The translations under genes and the position numbers were made by a program. The notes under the pieces were generated by a model, which ran no database searches, was not told where the DNA came from, and saw only the letters and a list, made by a program, of their open reading frames with translations. From the NCBI RefSeq assembly GCF_009759685.1, contig NZ_CP046654.1, positions 3,162,001 to 3,226,000 of the forward strand: 64,000 bases of DNA. Reading direction: 5' to 3'. Each line of letters opens with the position of its first letter. Within the stretch, counting starts at the first letter, position 1. The stretch comes from Acinetobacter baumannii. GTDB taxonomy: Bacteria; Pseudomonadota; Gammaproteobacteria; Pseudomonadales; Moraxellaceae. This document shows, piece after piece, positions 1 to 8,214 of this stretch.

Positions 1-1
1 T

Positions 2-379
2 ATATTTATTTTTGGAATACTTTCATCAAAAATGCATCATGTTTGGATGGAAATTACTAGTGGCAAACCTGCAGGTGGTGGATATGCCTACTCTGTAAAG
101 TTAACTTATAATACTTTTCCTCTACCAGAAATAAAATCAAATATTAAAGAATTAATAACTATTAAGGCTTTAGAAATACTTTCAATTAGGGAAAAATACA
201 CTACTAAAACTCTAGCAGAGTTATATCATCAAGATTATATGCCCGATGACTTATTAAAGGCACATCAAGATTTAGATAATATTATTGAATCACTTTATCA
301 AAAAGAGAGATTTTTGACAGATGAGCAAAGATTACGTGTTTTATTGAGTATGTATAAAGAGTTGGTGGGTAAAATCTAA
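2..379 (+). CDS. C-terminal end of MmeI-like (type IIG/BREX-type) DNA methyltransferase, cut by window edge
   Basis: The reading frame is open from base 2, before the first ATG at 32, so this is the tail of a larger gene that starts outside the window. The visible part begins with IFGILSSKMHHVWM and has YNTFPLPE followed by a helical tail with LADLY-like and KAHQDLDNIIESLY motifs. As I remember that family, this is the arrangement at the end of the target-recognition and C-terminal helical region of MmeI-like single-chain DNA methyltransferases. The catalytic NPPY motif and any N-terminal nuclease would lie to the left, so restriction activity cannot be judged. The stop codon is one base from the start of the helicase gene, which implies an operon with it. 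Family assignment is fairly secure; function (host DNA marking versus restriction) is inference. Confidence 0.72.
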   Translation: MFIFGILSSKMHHVWMEITSGKPAGGGYAYSVKLTYNTFPLPEIKSNIKELITIKALEILSIREKYTTKTLAELYHQDYMPDDLLKAHQDLDNIIESLYQKERFLTDEQRLRVLLSMYKELVGKI

Positions 380-380
380 G

Positions 381-2312
381 ATGAAAAATATTATAGAAGT
401 TAATTATGAACAGACTGGTGAAAGTACCTCAATTAATAAGATGGGGATGCGAGCTATGCAAGCTCGTGCCTTTCAATCTCGTAATAGTCAGTATTTACTC
501 TTAAAAGCCCCACCCGCATCAGGTAAATCTCGTGCATTAATGTTTTTGGGTTTAGACAAGATATACAACCAAGGGTTGAGCAAAGTTATTGTAGCTGTAC
601 CTGAACGCTCTATTGGTGGTTCATTTGCTAGCACAAAGCTGAGCGAAAGTGGTTTTTTTGCAGATTGGAATATCAAACCTGAAAACAACTTATGTACTGC
701 TGGTGGTGATAAAAGCAAAGTAAAAGCCTTTAAACGCTTTATGGAAGGTACAGATCAAATTTTAGTATGTACTCATGCAACACTAAGATTTGCCTTTGAA
801 GAGCTTGAAGATCATGTATTTGATAATACATTAGTGGCAATTGATGAATTTCATCATGTTTCAGCCGATGCTGACAATATTCTAGGTACTGTTCTTAAAT
901 CTTTAATGGACAATACCTCGGCTCATATTGTTGCGATGACAGGTTCATACTTCCGTGGCGATAGCGTTCCTGTACTTACGCCTGAAGATGAAGCGAAGTT
1001 TGATAAAGTTTCGTTTAACTATTACGAACAACTTAATGGCTATACCTATTTAAAGTCTTTAGGTATTGGCTATCACTTCTATAAAGGACGTTACTTTGCA
1101 AAAGATGATGAAGGCGTTATTGCAATTGCAGAAGTACTAGATACCGATAAAAAAACCATCATTCATATTCCAAACGTAAATTCAGGTGAATCAACCAAAG
1201 ATAAATATGATGAGGTGGATGCGATCCTCGAAATCATTGGTGAATTTGTTGCTAAAGATCCTGATACTGGAATTATCACCGTCAAGCGTGCAGATGGTAA
1301 GATCTTAAAAGTAGCAGACCTCGTTGAAGAAGATGGTCGTGATAAAGTTGTTGAATATCTACGTAATATTAAAACCGTAGATGATCTTGATCTTATCATT
1401 GCCCTAGGCATGGCGAAGGAAGGCTTTGACTGGCAATTCTGTGAACATGCTTTAACGATTGGTTATCGTGGCTCTTTAACTGAAATTGTGCAAATTGTGG
1501 GACGTTGTACACGAGATAGCTCGAACAAATCACATGCGCAATTTACCAACCTTATTGCTCAACCTGATGCACAGGATACTGAAGTTAAATTTGCAGTAAA
1601 CAATATGCTTAAAGCTATTACTGCATCTTTGTTAATGGAACAAATACTTGCACCAAACTTCAAATTTAAAACCAAACGTGATGATGAGGATATTGTTCCA
1701 TCAGGTACGCTTACGATCAAAGGTTTTAAAGAACCAAGTACAGCAAAAACAAAGGCTATTATTGAAAATGATCTTGTGGACCTAAAAGCAGCGATTCTTC
1801 AAGATGCTAAAGTGATTGCAGGTTCAGCAGGTAAGGTTGAGCCTGAAGTGGTGAATAAAGTCCTTATCCCTAAGATTATCCAAACAAAATATCCTGACTT
1901 AACGAAAGCTGAACTTGAAGAAGTGAGTCAATATTTAGTCGTTGACTCAGTGATTAGCACAGCAGAAGTCAAAGAAGTTGGTGATAAAAAATTTATTCGT
2001 ATGGCGGATAAATTTATCAATATCGAAGACCTGAATATTGATTTAATTCAATCTGTGAATCCATTCCAAAAAGCGTTTGAAATCCTATCAAAAGAAGTCA
2101 CAGTCAATGTACTAAAATTGATTAAGGAAGCAATTGAAGCAACTAAGATTAGTATGACTCAAGAAGAAGCCATTGAGCTATGGCCTAAGTTAAAAGCTTT
2201 TAAAGTTCAGTTTGGTCGTGAGCCTAGTCTAGAATCAAATAACTTAATTGAGAAACGATTAGCCGAATGCCTGATCTATATCCGTGAGCAACGTAGACGA
2301 GCTGGAGTGTAA
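381..2312 (+). CDS. SF2 DEAD/DEAH-like helicase of the defence operon
   Basis: This 643-aa protein has superfamily 2 helicase motifs. A Walker A-like APPASGKS lies near residues 43-50, the motif II variant DEFHH near 154-158, a motif III-like MTGSY near 187, and the motif VI segment QIVGRCTR near 370. The C-terminal third (about 420-643) is helical. It ends in a helicase-associated-type segment with FGREPS and an EKRLAECLIYIR helix, a pattern that recurs in the next, 95-aa protein. DEFH motif II and coupling to a methyltransferase resemble the translocase subunits of restriction-like systems. The gene starts one base after the methyltransferase stop and is followed four bases later by the next gene. 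It probably remodels or translocates on DNA; the specific role is inferred from context. Confidence 0.8.
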   Translation: MKNIIEVNYEQTGESTSINKMGMRAMQARAFQSRNSQYLLLKAPPASGKSRALMFLGLDKIYNQGLSKVIVAVPERSIGGSFASTKLSESGFFADWNIKPENNLCTAGGDKSKVKAFKRFMEGTDQILVCTHATLRFAFEELEDHVFDNTLVAIDEFHHVSADADNILGTVLKSLMDNTSAHIVAMTGSYFRGDSVPVLTPEDEAKFDKVSFNYYEQLNGYTYLKSLGIGYHFYKGRYFAKDDEGVIAIAEVLDTDKKTIIHIPNVNSGESTKDKYDEVDAILEIIGEFVAKDPDTGIITVKRADGKILKVADLVEEDGRDKVVEYLRNIKTVDDLDLIIALGMAKEGFDWQFCEHALTIGYRGSLTEIVQIVGRCTRDSSNKSHAQFTNLIAQPDAQDTEVKFAVNNMLKAITASLLMEQILAPNFKFKTKRDDEDIVPSGTLTIKGFKEPSTAKTKAIIENDLVDLKAAILQDAKVIAGSAGKVEPEVVNKVLIPKIIQTKYPDLTKAELEEVSQYLVVDSVISTAEVKEVGDKKFIRMADKFINIEDLNIDLIQSVNPFQKAFEILSKEVTVNVLKLIKEAIEATKISMTQEEAIELWPKLKAFKVQFGREPSLESNNLIEKRLAECLIYIREQRRRAGV

Positions 2313-2315
2313 AAC

Positions 2316-2603
2316 GTGGAAGATTTTAGCTGGCTTCAAGAGATGATTGCTGATGATGACTTAGGTCTTTTAAACGTAAAGAAAAAGACGTCTGCTCTAA
2401 CGGCTGATGAACAATTAGTCTCTAAGTTTAATGAAATTAATAATTTTGTGACACAGCATGGGCGTGTACCTGCGAAAAATATGGCAAATATCACTGAATA
2501 TATGCTCGCTAGCCGCCTAGAAGCGATGAAAGCCAATCCAGAGCAATACATGGCTTTAGCAGATTATGATGAACATAATTTGCTGCCACAACATCAGGAT
2601 TAA
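2316..2603 (+). CDS. Small acidic protein with helicase-associated-like segment, defence operon
   Basis: A 95-aa protein starting at GTG 2316, with GGAG at 2304-2307 as ribosome binding site inside the end of the helicase gene. No known catalytic motif is visible. The N-terminus carries DDDLGLL, and the same seven residues occur near the N-terminus of the next protein. Residues 35-75 (FVTQHGRVP, then a YMLASRLEAM helix) resemble the C-terminal tail of the helicase upstream (FGREPS and EKRLAECLIYI). It may therefore be an adaptor that shares binding surfaces with its two neighbours. The family is not recognised. Tight spacing on both sides and a clear RBS make it likely to be a real gene. Confidence 0.65.
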   Translation: MEDFSWLQEMIADDDLGLLNVKKKTSALTADEQLVSKFNEINNFVTQHGRVPAKNMANITEYMLASRLEAMKANPEQYMALADYDEHNLLPQHQD

Positions 2604-2607
2604 AGAT

Positions 2608-3522
2608 ATGTCAGATATTAAATCACTTGAAGATATTTTTAACGATGATGATCTAGGATTACTTGATGATGGTAAAGATGGGGACATCTTTAAAATCAAG
2701 CATGTGCCTGTCCAACGTGCAGCAGCAGATGAAGTTGCTAAACGTAAACGTTGTAAGGATTTTGATCAATTTGAGCACCTATTTAAAGGTGTTCACAGAG
2801 AGCTTCGTGAAGGTAAGCGTAAGCTATTACCATTTCATGATAAAAGTTATCAGCTCGAAAAAGGCAGTTACTATGTATTAAATGGTCTATTAATTTATTT
2901 AGCAGACTTTACATTTACTAGGGAGGACAAGACAGTAAATAATGTCCGAACTAGGAAAGATGGTAGAACACGCACTATCTTTGAGAATGGTACTGAATCA
3001 ACTATGCTGTACCGTTCATTAGCTAAAGCATTATATAAAGATGGACGTATTGTTTCAGAAACCAATGAGCAAGCAAATTCCAATTTCTACACTAATTTTG
3101 GCGGTATCACTGATGATGATACATCGACAGGCTATATTTATATTTTAAAATCTAAAAGTACAGATCCACGTATCCAATCATACGATCATCTTTACAAAAT
3201 TGGTTTCGCCACGACAACTGTTGAAAAACGTATTGCGAATGCAAAAAAAGAGCCTACTTATTTGATGGCTGATGTTGAAGTCATTGCTGAATATCAAGCT
3301 TTCAATATTAATCCTCAAAAATTTGAATATTACCTACATGCCTTTTTTGGTGAATCTTGCCTTGATATATTAGTGGCAGATAAAGATGGTAAAAATCATC
3401 AACCTAAAGAGTGGTTTATTGCACCTTTAGAAGTAATTCAGCAAGCCGTTGAGTTATTAGTAAATGGGCAGATCATGAGTTATCAATACAATAAGCTTAA
3501 GAAAGAGATTGAGTTGAGATAA
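2608..3522 (+). CDS. GIY-YIG / T5orf172-type nuclease-like protein
   Basis: The start is taken at ATG 2608, which has AGGATTAAAG just upstream; an upstream ATG at 2566 lies inside the preceding gene and has no good RBS. The 304-aa protein has DDDLGLL at residues 12-18, then a basic middle segment. The C-terminal half looks like a T5orf172/GIY-YIG domain: TGYIYIL near 178, LYKIG near 198, EKRI near 206, ANAKKEPTYL, then a glutamate-containing helix (KFEYYLHAFF) and an EWF motif near 277. GIY-YIG proteins commonly cut DNA, and this is the best candidate nuclease seen in the operon. Conservation of the catalytic Arg and Glu looks plausible but is unproven. Codon use and spacing fit the neighbouring genes. 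Confidence 0.72.
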   Translation: MSDIKSLEDIFNDDDLGLLDDGKDGDIFKIKHVPVQRAAADEVAKRKRCKDFDQFEHLFKGVHRELREGKRKLLPFHDKSYQLEKGSYYVLNGLLIYLADFTFTREDKTVNNVRTRKDGRTRTIFENGTESTMLYRSLAKALYKDGRIVSETNEQANSNFYTNFGGITDDDTSTGYIYILKSKSTDPRIQSYDHLYKIGFATTTVEKRIANAKKEPTYLMADVEVIAEYQAFNINPQKFEYYLHAFFGESCLDILVADKDGKNHQPKEWFIAPLEVIQQAVELLVNGQIMSYQYNKLKKEIELR

Positions 3523-3543
3523 TTAAATTTAAGGGGGATATAT

Positions 3544-4899
3544 ATGATTAATATTATAAAAGTTAGGGATGATCACTCACCTATTCAATTTAAACAGGAT
3601 TCTACTGATTCTGCGAAATATTCTTTATGTGACGGTGTTGAGTGTGCTTGGCTCAATCCCAATGAATCATTTTCTTATAAAGAACTTCGATCAAGAATTG
3701 AGCCATGGTTAACGGCTCTATTTCAATCGGAGCATCTTTCTTTGCTTGCGGGTTCTGGTTTAACTCATGCAATTCATTATTTAGCAGCAGATAAAGCTGC
3801 TACGGGTATGAATGCTTTAACACTTAATAATTTTAACAATGAAGTAAATCAGGCAGCAAAAAAATCCTCTGAAGCGACTGGTCGTAAAAAGGGTAACTTA
3901 GAAGATCAATTACGTGTAGCAAATGAATTGCTTCGTGGGCTAGAAATTTTGAATGATGATAAAGCTATTGCCCTTAAAAAAGAATTAGAAACAGCAATGC
4001 AAGGCTTTGCTAATTCAATATTGGTTAGTGAAAATGGTATTGCCACAGCAAACTTTGAAAAAAGAGAAAATGCTTTCAATATCTTAGTTACATTTCTAAT
4101 GAGCTTTGCTAGTCGTACTGGTGTACGAGATAGGTTAAATATTTTTACAACGAACTATGATCGACTTATCGAAGCTGGTTCAGAATTAGCAGGTATTCAC
4201 TTACTTGATAGATTTTTAGGCAATTTAATGCCTATTTTTAGGTCATCTCGTTTAGATTTAGACATGCACTATAATCCTCCTGGTATCCGTGGAGAACCTC
4301 GGTATCTTGAAGGGGTGGTTCGATATACAAAACTTCATGGCTCTGTAGATTGGCTTCAAGCTGGAAAGGATATTAGGCGAATTGGCTTACCATTTGGAGC
4401 AACGTCAATAAAACCATATCTTGAAGTTGCTGGGTACGAAGAGATTACACCACATAAATTAATGATTTACCCAAACTCAGCAAAAGATCAAGAAACGGCA
4501 AACTATCCTTATGTTGAGCTATTTCGTGATCTAGCTGCTGCTATTTGTCGTCCTAATAGCACTCTAGTTACATATGGCTATAGTTTTGGTGATGATCATA
4601 TCAATAGAGTTATTCGAGATATGTTAACGATCCCATCGACTCATTTGGTCATTATTTCTCGTGATGACAATATGGGAAGAATCATGAAATTGTATGAAGA
4701 GTTGGGACGTCATTCTCAAATTAGTTTACTTATAGGTCCTGCACTAGCAGATCTAACAAACTTAACACAATATTATTTACCTAAAGCCGCAATTGATAAA
4801 ACCACTTCTCGGATGAGTGAACTTTTAAAACAAAGACTACCTTCAAATCAAGAATCTTCTGTTTCAGATGCCTCAAGTAAAATTAATGGGGATATTTAA
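3544..4899 (+). CDS. SIR2-like protein, putative NAD-degrading effector
   Basis: A 451-aa protein with the marks of prokaryotic defence SIR2 domains. They are AGSGLT at residues 69-74 (nucleotide-binding glycine motif), FTTNYD at 201-206, KLHGSVDW at 263-270 with the expected catalytic His 265, and GYSFGDDHIN at 344-353. A helical insertion rich in Lys and Glu occupies about 95-155. In characterised SIR2-HerA, DSR and Thoeris systems such domains deplete NAD+ after phage sensing. Here the gene is followed two bases later by a HerA-type ATPase, the known SIR2-HerA pairing. A GGGGG RBS sits at 3533-3537. Family and pairing are read from sequence; NADase activity is by analogy. It is distinct from the sirtuin deacylase at 45909-46607. 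Confidence 0.82.
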   Translation: MINIIKVRDDHSPIQFKQDSTDSAKYSLCDGVECAWLNPNESFSYKELRSRIEPWLTALFQSEHLSLLAGSGLTHAIHYLAADKAATGMNALTLNNFNNEVNQAAKKSSEATGRKKGNLEDQLRVANELLRGLEILNDDKAIALKKELETAMQGFANSILVSENGIATANFEKRENAFNILVTFLMSFASRTGVRDRLNIFTTNYDRLIEAGSELAGIHLLDRFLGNLMPIFRSSRLDLDMHYNPPGIRGEPRYLEGVVRYTKLHGSVDWLQAGKDIRRIGLPFGATSIKPYLEVAGYEEITPHKLMIYPNSAKDQETANYPYVELFRDLAAAICRPNSTLVTYGYSFGDDHINRVIRDMLTIPSTHLVIISRDDNMGRIMKLYEELGRHSQISLLIGPALADLTNLTQYYLPKAAIDKTTSRMSELLKQRLPSNQESSVSDASSKINGDI

Positions 4900-4901
4900 T
4901 T

Positions 4902-6977
4902 ATGAGTATTTCACCATTGGCTTATGTAGATTCATTAAGAATAGGAACTGTTGATTTTGTTTCACCTAGCGAAATTAAAGTTTTACTCGATATTGAAGCC
5001 CCCGAAGGAACTGCATTAAATACAGGAACACCAAGATCTTTCCCAAGGGTTAATGGATATGTTCTTATTGCTAGTGATGCTGGTTATCTAGTTGGACAAG
5101 TTGAATGGATTACTATAGAACGCTCACAATACCCAAAAAGAAAAGGAATGCAGGATTTTGGTTTAGTTGATTTACCATATCCTTTGCGTAAAATGAGCCT
5201 AAATCCATTGGGCTGTCTGGTTTATGATAAAGAAGAAAATGATAGAGTTTATTATAAATTTCAAAGAGGTGTAGAAAGCTACCCCACAGTGGGAGCACCT
5301 GTCATTTTGCCAACTCAACATCAATTACAAGATATAGTTGAATCTGGTGATAATCGAAGAGTTTGTATTGGCACCAGTCCATTGGCAAATGGTGCAAAAG
5401 TGATGATTGATCCAGATCGTCTTTTTGGTCGTCATTTAGCAGTATTGGGCAATACTGGAAGTGGTAAATCTTGTTCTGTAGCTGGTTTGATTCGCTGGTC
5501 ACTTGATGCAGCAGAAAAAGTTAGACATAGTCAGCCAAATGCCCGATTTATCATATTAGATCCAAATGGCGAATATTCAGAAACTTTTAAAGACAAAGTA
5601 AACGTTCGAATCTTTTCTGTAGAACCCAAAGATGAGGACATACAGCAACTTCAAGTTCCTTTATGGCTTTGGAATAGTTCTGAGTGGGTTTCTTTTACAC
5701 AAGCAAGCCTTAAGACCCAACGTCCTACATTAATTCAAGCTTTACGTTCGGTTCGGGAAGGTGTTTTTAATATTGAGCAATCTGCCCATCAAGAAATGAA
5801 ACAATATTTAAGAACACTCATTAGCATTACCCAAATCGAAATTAACTCAGGTTCACCTTGGGGAAACTTTCCCAAAGCGAAGAATTTTTTTGAAAAGTTA
5901 AAAAAATGGAGAATTGGATTAACTGATCAAGATGTATTTGATAGTAATCAACAAACTTGTTTAACAGCAATTACAGATAAGATAACCCACTTTGAACAAG
6001 CACGTTCAGCACAATACGCAATATTTGACTTTGATAGAACAGAGATTAATGACTTCTTACAATTACTAAAAACTGCCTATACCTCATTTGGTGGCAGTGC
6101 AATGGATGCATTGCCAATAGATGCTGATATTCCAAGACCATTTTCTGGTGAAAATTTATTAAAAAGTATTGAAGGAAATGCCGAATTGCTAGGTGTCTCA
6201 GAATATATTGATACCATGCAAATGAGAATTAAGACTCTTCTCTCAGATACTCGAATGAAAGTCTTAACAAGTCAGATTGACGGTGCAAAAGAAATGACTT
6301 TGGATGGTTGGCTTTCTGATTATATCGGGGATAACAATGCTTCAAATGGAACAGTTACAGTTATCGACCTTTCATTAGTTCCAGCAGAAATTGCACATAT
6401 CATTGCAGCTACTATAGCTCGAATGACATTGGAATCCTTACAAAGATATCGTCGAATGAATCAAGGGCAAGTACTTCCTACAGTATTAGTTATGGAGGAG
6501 GCTCATACTTTTGTGAAACGGTATAAGGATGATACCGAATATCACAATTCATCATCTATATGTTGTCAAGTTTTTGAAAAAATAGCTCGTGAAGGGCGAA
6601 AGTTTGGATTAGGTATGATGCTTTCGTCACAAAGACCTAGTGAACTCTCACCGACTGTTCTTTCTCAGTGTAATAGTTTCTTACTTCATCGGATTAGCAA
6701 TGAACGGGATCAAGAACTGATACACAAATTGGTGCCTGATAATCTCCGTGGATTATTGAGAGATTTACCCTCGTTACCTTCCAAAAATGCAATACTACTT
6801 GGTTGGGCTTCGGAATTGCCTGTATTAGTCCAAATGAATCATCTTTCGGCTGAACATAGACCAAGATCAGATGATCCTGATTACTGGAATGTTTGGACTG
6901 GACAAGATCAGAATGGGAATCCAGTTGCTCGTGAAGTAAATTGGAAAGAGGTAGCTGATGATTGGCAGCAGGTTTAG
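4902..6977 (+). CDS. HerA-like (DUF87) hexameric ATPase, partner of SIR2
   Basis: This 691-aa protein has a HerA/FtsK-type ATPase fold. An N-terminal beta-rich HAS-like region spans about 1-170. Walker A GNTGSGKS is at 183-190 and FIILDPNGEY follows near 216. Walker B VMEEAH lies near 528-533 and SSQRPSEL near 567. The C-terminus has RISNERDQELI. HerA proteins form hexameric DNA translocases, and in SIR2-HerA defence they assemble with SIR2 into a large complex that controls NAD depletion. The gene starts two bases after the SIR2 stop. It is the last gene of the island, stopping 8 bp before the terminal repeats at 6986, so nothing separates the cargo from the element end. Confidence 0.83.
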   Translation: MSISPLAYVDSLRIGTVDFVSPSEIKVLLDIEAPEGTALNTGTPRSFPRVNGYVLIASDAGYLVGQVEWITIERSQYPKRKGMQDFGLVDLPYPLRKMSLNPLGCLVYDKEENDRVYYKFQRGVESYPTVGAPVILPTQHQLQDIVESGDNRRVCIGTSPLANGAKVMIDPDRLFGRHLAVLGNTGSGKSCSVAGLIRWSLDAAEKVRHSQPNARFIILDPNGEYSETFKDKVNVRIFSVEPKDEDIQQLQVPLWLWNSSEWVSFTQASLKTQRPTLIQALRSVREGVFNIEQSAHQEMKQYLRTLISITQIEINSGSPWGNFPKAKNFFEKLKKWRIGLTDQDVFDSNQQTCLTAITDKITHFEQARSAQYAIFDFDRTEINDFLQLLKTAYTSFGGSAMDALPIDADIPRPFSGENLLKSIEGNAELLGVSEYIDTMQMRIKTLLSDTRMKVLTSQIDGAKEMTLDGWLSDYIGDNNASNGTVTVIDLSLVPAEIAHIIAATIARMTLESLQRYRRMNQGQVLPTVLVMEEAHTFVKRYKDDTEYHNSSSICCQVFEKIAREGRKFGLGMMLSSQRPSELSPTVLSQCNSFLLHRISNERDQELIHKLVPDNLRGLLRDLPSLPSKNAILLGWASELPVLVQMNHLSAEHRPRSDDPDYWNVWTGQDQNGNPVAREVNWKEVADDWQQV

Positions 6978-6985
6978 ATTCTTGT

Positions 6986-7058
6986 TGTCCAAGTAAAATA
7001 AGAACAGGTGTCCAACTTAAAGTAAGAATGCCTGTTCATTTAAATAAGAATATGCACA
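6986..7058. repeat. Three tandem 23-24 bp repeats at a Tn7-like transposon end
   Basis: Three contiguous imperfect copies run at 6986-7008, 7009-7032 and 7033-7055, with approximate consensus TGTYCAANTTAAATAAGAA plus a few bases. After the third copy the sequence TGCACA ends at 7058. Read from outside the island on the other strand, the terminus starts 5'-TGTGCATATTC. Tn7-like elements have 5'-TGT termini and several roughly 22-bp TnsB-binding repeats next to each end, and this array fits that design. Sequence to the right (7059 on) reads as the interrupted 3' part of a chromosomal gene. No transposition genes and no second end are in the window, so the element type remains an inference. Confidence 0.6.
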
Positions 7059-7178
7059 GTATCTCATCATCCTGCAATACAAACTTTAAATAACGGTGAA
7101 ATTAATAAAGAAAACTTAAAGCGTATTCATTTAGAGTATCGCCATGCAATCGTACAAACATTTACAGACGCTTTATAA
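7059..7178 (+). pseudogene. 3' remnant of gene interrupted by the island
   Basis: From 7059 to the TAA at 7176-7178 there is an open frame with no start codon. It encodes about 39 residues beginning VSHHPAIQTLNNGE and ending YRHAIVQTFTDAL. In the same frame, stops occur at 7041-7043 and 7023-7025 within the repeat array, so the coding sequence is broken at the island boundary. The stop overlaps the ATG of the next gene (TAATG). The peptide looks like the early helices of a heme-oxygenase/PqqC-like fold, and the next protein looks like the continuation. The two may therefore originally have been one gene or a coupled pair. Confidence 0.5.
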
Positions 7179-7783
7179 TGGCTCAATACCAGACAAAGCA
7201 GTTAGAACCTAGGTTGCATGCAGGTGCAAAGATGTTTCCGCGCTGTCTTTTGAGTCTTAACATATTTGATGAGTTTGGGTTTCGGCCTGGGACCGACAAA
7301 GACGGTTATTATCAAGGTAACCCAGAATATGCACATTATCCTTTATTTGAAGATGTCCTTGATGATTTTGGAGTGACGGAGGAAGAGCGCCGGAGTTATC
7401 AACCAACAGAAATTGCACATCAGGTGAGAGAGTTTCTAGAAAATTCCTATAAAGACTATAAAGCCGTTTCTGCTTTATTAGCTGTAGCTGAAGAAGAAGT
7501 TATTTTGTACAGTCCACCTTTACGAAAAGCAACCAGTGCTGTAGGTATAGCGGTCGAGGGTGGTGGCTATTACCATGTGCATGGAGTATCTGAAGATGAA
7601 ACTGCTGAGGCAGCAGATGACGATCATGAAGAAGATCTATGGTTTATTTTAATGCAAGCTTGTACAGAAGAAGACTACACTTATTTAGAAAACCTATGCC
7701 TCGAATATTGTGATTTATGGGAAAAGTTTTGGGATGTTCAAATAGAAAGCTCAAAATCAATCCTGAAACAAAATTTAGCTTAA
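7178..7783 (+). CDS. Hypothetical protein, possibly iron-containing heme-oxygenase-like fold
   Basis: A 201-aa protein whose ATG overlaps the stop of the truncated upstream frame. The segment SLNIFDEFGF followed by PEYAHYPLFEDVL resembles the NL-x-DE-x-G ... H-x-x-L metal-ligand pattern of iron-containing redox enzymes of the heme-oxygenase/TenA-PqqC superfamily. The rest is acidic and helical. If that reading is right, the protein is the C-terminal two thirds of such an enzyme, and its N-terminal helices were encoded by the interrupted segment just upstream. Expression would then have depended on the upstream gene, so it may now be silent. I do not recognise a specific family member. Confidence 0.5.
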   Translation: MAQYQTKQLEPRLHAGAKMFPRCLLSLNIFDEFGFRPGTDKDGYYQGNPEYAHYPLFEDVLDDFGVTEEERRSYQPTEIAHQVREFLENSYKDYKAVSALLAVAEEEVILYSPPLRKATSAVGIAVEGGGYYHVHGVSEDETAEAADDDHEEDLWFILMQACTEEDYTYLENLCLEYCDLWEKFWDVQIESSKSILKQNLA

Positions 7784-7941
7784 GAACAGGTCAAATAATC
7801 AACTCAAACATATATAACAGTCCCAAAGGTTGAAAAAGAAAGCTCAACAATATGGAAATTGGAAAAGACTTTTAACGTTTAATTGAACAATTTTTGAATA
7901 ATGAAGTGATATTTGGCTATATTTTAAAAATATCTAAAGTT

Positions 7942-7975
7942 AAAAAACCCCAAAAACTTAAAGTTTTTGGGGTTT
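7942..7975 (-). terminator. Rho-independent terminator of tRNA
   Basis: Perfect 15-bp arms at 7945-7959 and 7961-7975 are built on CCCC/GGGG. On the minus strand the hairpin is followed by a T run, directly downstream of the tRNA gene at 7981-8057. Confidence 0.8.
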
Positions 7976-7980
7976 GTATT

Positions 7981-8057
<77 letters not shown>

Positions 8058-8214
8058 TATAATCAGAAAAGCTTTTAATCTCAAGGCTTTTCAGTGCCTG
8101 CAATACTAATCAATTTTTTTATTAAACACAAGTATTTTTCAAAAGTAGCAGCAGTAGACCTGAAAAATATTTTGCTATATTGTTAATTATCACAAGCGAT
8201 AGGGATTCTAGCTT

